NCBI GenBank assembly: GCA_016284355.1
Contig: JAEEOQ010000005.1
Span: 1-64,000, forward strand
Length of the DNA: 64,000 nucleotides
Direction: 5' to 3'
Source of the DNA: Lachnospiraceae bacterium
GTDB taxonomy: Bacteria > Bacillota > Clostridia > Lachnospirales > Lachnospiraceae
How positions within the stretch are numbered: position 1 is the stretch's first letter; the number at the start of each line of letters is the position of its first letter. Positions 59,003-64,000 of the stretch are shown here, one piece after another. The position numbers and the translations under genes were made by a program. The notes under the pieces were generated by a model that was not told the origin of the DNA, ran no database searches, and worked only from the letters and a program-made list of their open reading frames with translations.

Positions 59003-60700
59003 TTATGAACAATTTAATCCCTTCAAATACTCTTCCACATTCAAGTACTGTATTTCATCTATTGCAGCCTTCTCTCCGCGGTATATCACGTACCGACCGG
59101 TTATATCGCCATACCGATGCTCTGTAAGTCTGCATTTTTCAGGGTCAAGAAGGTGTCTATACTGGTCTTTTACCTGTTCTTTGCTGTATTTTATCTCGTA
59201 TATCTTGCAGCTTAGTTTCTCCGGATCAAAGACCACCATATCAAATTCACCAACTGCAAACTGTAGTTTAAATACTTCCTTATCCGGATTTGCGATCTTT
59301 GTTTCAATAAGTACTATTTCTTCCATTAATCTGCCGCTGATCTCACTAAGCAGTCTGTCAAGTATGCGTTTTCTTTCTTTTATGGAAAGTTCGCTAAAGC
59401 CTGCATCTTTCAGTATGTTTTCTACAATAGCTGCTGCCTGTGCATATCTGAGCCCCGGCTGTATAACTGCGGTAACACTGCCTTTTGCCCCAGTCTCAGG
59501 AAGATATGCTATATCAATATCCATAACAAGATCAAGCAAGGTAAGATATTCCTTTATCTGAACCATATGTGCTTCTTCTACTTTGACGCTCTGTTCCTCG
59601 ATATTCAAGATATCAAGAACTTTCATCATACCAAGCTGTTCCACAACACTTTTTGTAAAGCGATGATTGATATTTTCAACCACTCGGTTTATCACATTTG
59701 TCAGCTCTCCCCTTTCATGAAGATCAAGAAGCCCTCTGAAATGCCCTCCGTATTGATACAGCGAAAGAGAATGCTGAATGTTTCCTGCTATGGCTGAATC
59801 AACGTATTCATGTGCGTTTTTTACATTTGAAAACGTTGCATCTTCATTGTAATTAACGCCGCCAAGGCTCATGGTTCCGCCATATCGTATATATTCGTCA
59901 ATGCCGGTTATGCCAAGAACTTCCTCGAATTCTCTATATGAAATAAATGTTGTATGCAGCATAATGCATCTGTCAAAGAGCTGTTCTCCTTTAGAAAAAG
60001 CAAAACCTAAGGAATCAGTACCTGAAAGCACAATCTTCATACCGCTACTCGCATAGATATCCGAAAAAACTGCTGCCCCTTCAACAAAATCTTCCATAAG
60101 TGTTACTTCATCGATAAAAACGTAGGTGTACCCTGCTATTTCAAGCAGATTAAGGTCTGAGTCAATATCGGCCAATGTATCTTTAGATGTAACCTGAATA
60201 AATGCAGCCCTTTCAAACTCTTCATCAGAAAGCTCGTCTAAGATCTGTCTGATCATCGTCGTTTTTCCGGTTCGTCTAAGTCCATATAGAATGAAGACTT
60301 TATCTGATGTATCTCCAAATATATAATCTCGAAGTTCTTTTATGCACTCTCTTTTTTTATACCCCCTAACAGCCTCTATCTGTGCTCTTAGAAGCTCTCC
60401 TGTTCTTACTATTGTTTTGTAACTAAGCTGTTCTTTTATAGCTTTCTTTTTTGCAGGTTCAAACGCATCAACAAGCCCTCTAAGCTCTTTTTGAAGCCTT
60501 TTCCTTTGTTCTATCTCAGCCCTGAGTCCGGCTAGCCTTTCTATGTTGATATACGTTTCTTTTCTTTTTCCGTTTATACTAACCCGGTGGTAATAATAAT
60601 CGTGTCCGTTTATCCTTTTCCTTGCTATACTTCCGCCCGGCAAACGCGCAATCTCTTTTTCAAGCTCGAATATCCTGCGCTGTAATTCTTTTTTATCCAT
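59003..60700 (-). CDS. AAA ATPase of DUF4143 type with N-terminal DNA-binding-like domain
   Basis: 565 residues from ATG 60700 (AGGAGG eight bases before; the frame starts at 60730). Residues 1-75 resemble DUF6788-type short domains (GGSIARKRINGHDYYYHRVSINGKRKETYI). The ATPase has YGLRRTGKTTMIRQ (Walker A) and YVFIDEVTLMED (Walker B). The C-terminal part includes a nuclease-like segment (EFDMVVFDPEKLSCKIYEIKYS). This family is widespread and mobile; role unsettled. The promoter overlaps repeated TATACCC boxes. Confidence 0.82.
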   Translation of the reverse strand: MDKKELQRRIFELEKEIARLPGGSIARKRINGHDYYYHRVSINGKRKETYINIERLAGLRAEIEQRKRLQKELRGLVDAFEPAKKKAIKEQLSYKTIVRTGELLRAQIEAVRGYKKRECIKELRDYIFGDTSDKVFILYGLRRTGKTTMIRQILDELSDEEFERAAFIQVTSKDTLADIDSDLNLLEIAGYTYVFIDEVTLMEDFVEGAAVFSDIYASSGMKIVLSGTDSLGFAFSKGEQLFDRCIMLHTTFISYREFEEVLGITGIDEYIRYGGTMSLGGVNYNEDATFSNVKNAHEYVDSAIAGNIQHSLSLYQYGGHFRGLLDLHERGELTNVINRVVENINHRFTKSVVEQLGMMKVLDILNIEEQSVKVEEAHMVQIKEYLTLLDLVMDIDIAYLPETGAKGSVTAVIQPGLRYAQAAAIVENILKDAGFSELSIKERKRILDRLLSEISGRLMEEIVLIETKIANPDKEVFKLQFAVGEFDMVVFDPEKLSCKIYEIKYSKEQVKDQYRHLLDPEKCRLTEHRYGDITGRYVIYRGEKAAIDEIQYLNVEEYLKGLNCS

Positions 60701-60728
60701 AAAACACACCTCCTGACGGCTTTTTCTC

Positions 60729-60783
60729 ATTATACCCCTTTTTTAATTTCTTTTCAACAGAAAGGGTATAATCAAGGGTATAA
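60729..60783 (-). promoter_or_regulatory. Promoter and operator-like repeats of the DUF4143 ATPase gene
   Basis: On the minus strand TTGAAA (60757-60752), 17 bases, TATAAT (60734-60729). Two direct copies of TTATACCCTT (60783-60774 and 60771-60762), 12 bases apart, lie upstream, and an inverted copy (60730-60740) overlaps the -10. This suggests autoregulation. Confidence 0.68.
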
Positions 60784-60836
60784 CAAAGCGCCCTTAAGGC
60801 AAATCATGCCCGCGAGCGCCAGTTTTTATATAATGA

Positions 60837-62483
60837 TCATGAGGCAAACTCCATTTTGTCCACAGGGTTTTGAACTGTCGTTCCGTTTTTAAGCTCGATT
60901 ATCTCGTCGTATCTGGTTCTAGTCTCAGGCAAAATATGATGTGATACCGAAATAAGGGTCAGCTCCTGTCTGTCAAGCAAGGTCTCCTCTATCGCCCTTG
61001 CAGTCCCGTTATCAAGTGCACTTATGCCCTCGTCAAGAACAATAATGTCTCTTTCGGCATACATTGCTCTTGCTATGGCAACTCGCTGCTTCTGGCCGCC
61101 GGAAAGCATGCTTCCATCGCTGCCCACCTTGTAATCGGCGCCCTTTTCTTTTACCACGTCTTCAATCTCCGCATTTCTTATGGCTTTTTCATATTTTGCA
61201 TCGTTGATTTCTCCCAGCATAACGTTTTCTTTTATGCTCTCATTGAACAGGAAAACTTTTTGCCAAACCACCGCGGTTAATTTTTTGAGCATGTTTTGTT
61301 TCTCGCTTGCTCCGTCAACAAGCACCTTCCCCGCTTTTGGCTCGTAGTTTCCGCAGAGCATATTTATAAGTGTGCTCTTTCCGGCGCCGCTTTCTCCTAC
61401 GATAAGGTATTTCTTGCCTTTTTCTATCGAAAGATTAACGCTCTTTAAAGTCTCTTTTTCGCTGTCAGGGTATGCAAATGAAACATTTTCAAAGGTTATC
61501 TTGTTCCATTCATGCTTATTTCCCTTCCCTGCCTGATCTTCTGTTTCTTCTTCTGCCGCTTTTTGGCTTTCCTCTGTATATTCCCCGATCTTTTTTACGA
61601 TAGGGTCAAGCGCTTTAATCGCAGGAATAAGTGCAAAGAGCTCAAATAACGGCTGGCAAAAGCTTCCCGACACCTGGATAACTCCCACCATACTTCCGTA
61701 GCTTATCTTGCCTATATAGATAAAATATCCGGCGAGTATGCATATCACCATCTGCATTGTAAACATGAGTGTATTTGAGGCGCTGTTATTCATTTGCTTT
61801 AAAAGTCCAAATTTCACGCCCTTTTTGATCAGATACCTGTTTACTATGCCAAACTTCGAAGTACTGTAATCCTCTTTTTGCAGAGATCTCACTACTTCAA
61901 ATCCGCCTACCACCTCGGTAAGGCCTTCTGTCATATTTTCCTGAGCCTTTGATAGTTCTTCCGAGGCGCCTGAAAGCTTCTTTGAAAACAGCATCGGTAC
62001 TACAAACATAATGGCGGTCATAACAAACATGAAAACGGTAAATACCCATGAATACCTTGTCATGACGATTACAGCCAAAACCAGCATTATCGCATAGGAT
62101 ATTATTGAAAGAACAGTTGAAACGTAGCTGTCTTCGATCTTTTTTACATCGTTTTGAACAAGCGATACATAATCACTGCCTTTATGTTTTTCGAAATCAA
62201 GAGTGTCCTTCTTTAAAATCTTATCCACAATATTTCCCCTGATCTCACCTGCTATCTTCTGGTTTAGCTTAACTTCACTATGAGCCTGTAAAAAGCTGAT
62301 GAGGGCGATGGCCAGTGTATATCCTGCCGCTATGATTATCGCCTTCAGTATTTCACCGGATGTGGCAGTATCTACTATATGTTGCAAAAGCAGACTGATA
62401 CCCACATATGCAAATGCAAAAGCTATGGCAAAGAATACTGCAACCGCAAATCTTACCTTGTTTTTCTTTAAATAGAATTTCAT
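60837..62483 (-). CDS. ABC transporter, fused permease/ATP-binding protein
   Basis: 548 residues from ATG 62483 (GGAGGG seven bases before; the frame starts at 62543). Six helices lie in the first ~300 residues. The ATPase has GESGAGKST, LSGGQKQR, IIVLDEGISALDN and the switch SHH. It is a type 1 exporter half that may work as a homodimer, since no partner is adjacent. A MerR regulator lies directly upstream on the same strand, which suggests ligand-induced expression. Substrate unknown. Confidence 0.9.
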   Translation of the reverse strand: MKFYLKKNKVRFAVAVFFAIAFAFAYVGISLLLQHIVDTATSGEILKAIIIAAGYTLAIALISFLQAHSEVKLNQKIAGEIRGNIVDKILKKDTLDFEKHKGSDYVSLVQNDVKKIEDSYVSTVLSIISYAIMLVLAVIVMTRYSWVFTVFMFVMTAIMFVVPMLFSKKLSGASEELSKAQENMTEGLTEVVGGFEVVRSLQKEDYSTSKFGIVNRYLIKKGVKFGLLKQMNNSASNTLMFTMQMVICILAGYFIYIGKISYGSMVGVIQVSGSFCQPLFELFALIPAIKALDPIVKKIGEYTEESQKAAEEETEDQAGKGNKHEWNKITFENVSFAYPDSEKETLKSVNLSIEKGKKYLIVGESGAGKSTLINMLCGNYEPKAGKVLVDGASEKQNMLKKLTAVVWQKVFLFNESIKENVMLGEINDAKYEKAIRNAEIEDVVKEKGADYKVGSDGSMLSGGQKQRVAIARAMYAERDIIVLDEGISALDNGTARAIEETLLDRQELTLISVSHHILPETRTRYDEIIELKNGTTVQNPVDKMEFAS

Positions 62484-62570
62484 ATTTTTTCCCTCCGTCT
62501 TTTGATAGACAAAGGATAACATCTTGTGTAAAGGCAACGTCAACAGCCTATTTTCCTGATTAATTGCTCT

Positions 62571-62604
62571 TAAAAAGAAAAAACCTTGGGTTAACCCAAG
62601 GTTT
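62571..62604 (-). terminator. Terminator of the MerR gene
   Basis: A perfect 24-base palindrome (62581-62604) containing the MerR stop codon, followed on the minus strand by T-rich sequence. Confidence 0.85.
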
Positions 62605-63769
62605 TAAAGGAATATAAACCAAACTGTACTTCAAACTCCGCATTTTTATCGATCATACTAAAATCAGATGATTCTTTGGTTTTTACCACTTTTTCGGTTT
62701 TCATTTCTCCGGTCTTTTCCCAGCCTTTTTCTTTCATATCGGAATGGAACTGCTCTTCTGTCGGAAATCCATGCTCTTTTTTAAACATCAACACTTTTAT
62801 ACAATCAAGCCTTGTTTTTTTGCTGACATTAGGATATATCCTTATTTCTTTATCAACGAAGCTTTCCGCATCATAATCGTCCCAAAAGATGTAATCCATA
62901 ACATCATCAAAAGGCGCTTCTTTTATGTTTCCAAAGAAGACCAAAGTGTTTTTCGGAAAAATATCTTCAAGAAAATATTTAACTGTAGCGTTTTCTTTTA
63001 CATGGATAAAAAGGTTGATATCATCAGGCAGCGACCTTAGTATGGCACTGTTTAAAAAGCCCATGGAATCGCCCGATATCAGCACATTCTTTGCTTCTTT
63101 GCCATTTTCTTTAACAAGATCTGCGATGATCTGAAAGAACTCTCTTATCTCATGAACGTATTTTTCATCATTGTCCTTAAGATAAGCCTCCACCATCTCT
63201 GAAATGCCTGCCGTTCGGTCATCTATATCAGGTATCTCCTCACCAGAAATTACTCCGTACCTGATATAGTACCTTTTGCCACAGTCAGGGCAAACCATCT
63301 CTCCGCTCATTATCTCATTATGAGAAAGTTCCGGGTTTTCAAGTTCAAGAGTTTTGCCGCATTTGATGCACTTAAGGTTACACGCCATATTTAGCGGCAC
63401 GCCTCTGTTAAATGTAAAATTCGGCTCATAGCTTTCAAGCTTTTTTTCTATGAGCTCATTCATTTTTTTAAGCTTTTTTATCTCTTCTTTATTCTGTCTA
63501 AGCTTTTCTTCAAAATTCTGCTTAAATGACTTTAACCCCGCAAATGTACCGCTTGTAAACATAGTCTGGAATAAAAGATAGGCCTTCATCTCTTCAAGCT
63601 TAAAATTCATATTTTTAAGCAGAAGAATGCTGTCCATTACCCTGTCGTCTATTTCGGAAAAACTGTACTGAGTATTTTCCTTTAAAGGTGTAAGCAACCC
63701 TTCCGAAATATAATGTCTTACGGTATCAATTGTAACATCATGCTTTTTTGCAAACTCTCCGATCTTCAT
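62591..63769 (-). CDS. MerR-family regulator with zinc-ribbon-like and C-terminal effector domain
   Basis: 392 residues, longer than usual MerR proteins. The N-terminal MerR helix-turn-helix is MKIGEFAKKHDVTIDTVRHYISEGLLTP, followed by a coiled coil (residues ~70-120). Residues ~133-170 form a zinc-ribbon-like pair (CNLKCIKCGKT and MVCPDCGKR). The last ~200 residues look like an alpha/beta domain with no recognised family (NVLISGDSMGFLNSAIL). It probably controls the ABC transporter gene 108 bases downstream. A terminator in the 3' end makes co-transcription partial. Confidence 0.82.
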   Translation of the reverse strand: MKIGEFAKKHDVTIDTVRHYISEGLLTPLKENTQYSFSEIDDRVMDSILLLKNMNFKLEEMKAYLLFQTMFTSGTFAGLKSFKQNFEEKLRQNKEEIKKLKKMNELIEKKLESYEPNFTFNRGVPLNMACNLKCIKCGKTLELENPELSHNEIMSGEMVCPDCGKRYYIRYGVISGEEIPDIDDRTAGISEMVEAYLKDNDEKYVHEIREFFQIIADLVKENGKEAKNVLISGDSMGFLNSAILRSLPDDINLFIHVKENATVKYFLEDIFPKNTLVFFGNIKEAPFDDVMDYIFWDDYDAESFVDKEIRIYPNVSKKTRLDCIKVLMFKKEHGFPTEEQFHSDMKEKGWEKTGEMKTEKVVKTKESSDFSMIDKNAEFEVQFGLYSFKTLG

Positions 63770-63798
63770 GATACTCCCCTGTTTTTTCTTGATATAGT

Positions 63799-63824
63799 AA
63801 AAGGGCTGAAGCTTCAGCCCTTTT
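63799..63824 (-). terminator. Terminator of the gene entering from the right edge
   Basis: Perfect 26-base palindrome, U-rich on the minus strand. Confidence 0.85.
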
Positions 63825-63834
63825 AAGTATATCT

Positions 63835-64000
63835 TTAATTCTTTTCAACTGCAAGTGTTACATCTTCGCCGTTGATATTCCAGTCTTTGGTGTAGCCGCT
63901 TGCCTTGCCTACGGTAAGTGTAGTTGCCATTACATCGTGTAAGATCTCGTCTTTGTTGTCTTCCATGATCTTTGCAAGCTTGTCATTGCCGGTTACGTAT
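63835..64000 (-). CDS. 3' end of a gene, possibly isoleucyl-tRNA synthetase
   Basis: The reading frame is open on the minus strand from the window edge to a TAA at 63837-63835, giving 54 codons. It reads VTGNDKLAKIMEDNKDEILHD, then TLTVGKASGYTKDWNINGED and VTLAVEKN. This resembles the C-terminal end of long archaeal/eukaryal-type isoleucyl-tRNA synthetases in Clostridia, which often end NINGE-VTLAVEK. The tail is too short to be sure. Confidence 0.45.
   Translation of the reverse strand, partial: YVTGNDKLAKIMEDNKDEILHDVMATTLTVGKASGYTKDWNINGEDVTLAVEKN

Noticed and set aside
1-64000. tRNA or rRNA genes
   Set aside because: I saw no cloverleaf-like sequence with conserved T-loop in the intergenic spaces and no rRNA segments.

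Overview
The window looks like chromosomal DNA of an anaerobic, motile, low-GC member of the Clostridia, most likely a Lachnospiraceae relative. The evidence is an archaeal/eukaryal-type prolyl-tRNA synthetase, a DUF1858 redox protein of the kind tied to hybrid-cluster protein, MecA, Veg, a Firmicutes-type GalT, a flagellin-FliS operon, HD-GYP phosphodiesterases, a Met-type T-box leader and an SRP RNA. Most genes are on the minus strand, with strong AGGAGG-like ribosome binding sites and many sigma-A promoters with 17-base spacers. Species cannot be fixed from sequence reading alone.

Layout. 1-2.3 kb: a two-gene ABC exporter operon, the first gene cut by the window edge. 2.5-3.8 kb: a protein-kinase/P-loop ATPase fusion. 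4-8.4 kb: DUF1858 protein, mecA, class A PBP and a degenerate metallophosphoesterase. 8.5-12.4 kb: galK-galT with a divergent AraC regulator. 12.5-18.6 kb: a SAH/MTA deaminase-ahcY pair and a GH78 rhamnosidase. 18.7-23.5 kb: VanY peptidase, PlsC, a small membrane protein, then ispE-gntR-DUF1934 and veg. 23.8-30.6 kb: PEGA protein, cca, proS, HD-GYP, aroK and a flavin reductase. 30.7-34.5 kb: Ig-like protein, TPR protein and a large cNMP-binding-domain protein. 34.5-38.3 kb: SRP RNA, tadA, a radical-SAM activase, GNAT, rsmA and tatD.

38.3-46.2 kb is an AT-rich accessory island and the most interesting part. An Rgg/PlcR-like HTH regulator stands next to a small membrane protein. An operon encodes a 42-residue exported peptide, a helveticin-J-like bacteriocin protein and a secreted propeller protein. 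The small membrane gene and the peptide operon lie behind near-identical 76-bp promoter blocks (71/76 identical) carrying the same dyads, each 26 bases before an ATGAAG start. I read this as a candidate peptide-pheromone-controlled class III bacteriocin system with a possible immunity protein. A second secreted propeller protein with a related upstream repeat array and a DUF234-type ATPase complete the island.

46.2-54.4 kb: T-box-metG, a DHH phosphoesterase, then a sigma-D-driven operon of a large unknown protein, flagellin and FliS. 54.6-54.8 kb holds an apparently free-standing structured RNA with its own promoter and terminator. 54.8-64 kb: aldo/keto reductase, HD-GYP, VanW, HAD phosphatase, a DUF4143-type ATPase with an operator-like repeat, an ABC transporter with a MerR regulator, and the 3' end of a gene resembling ileS.
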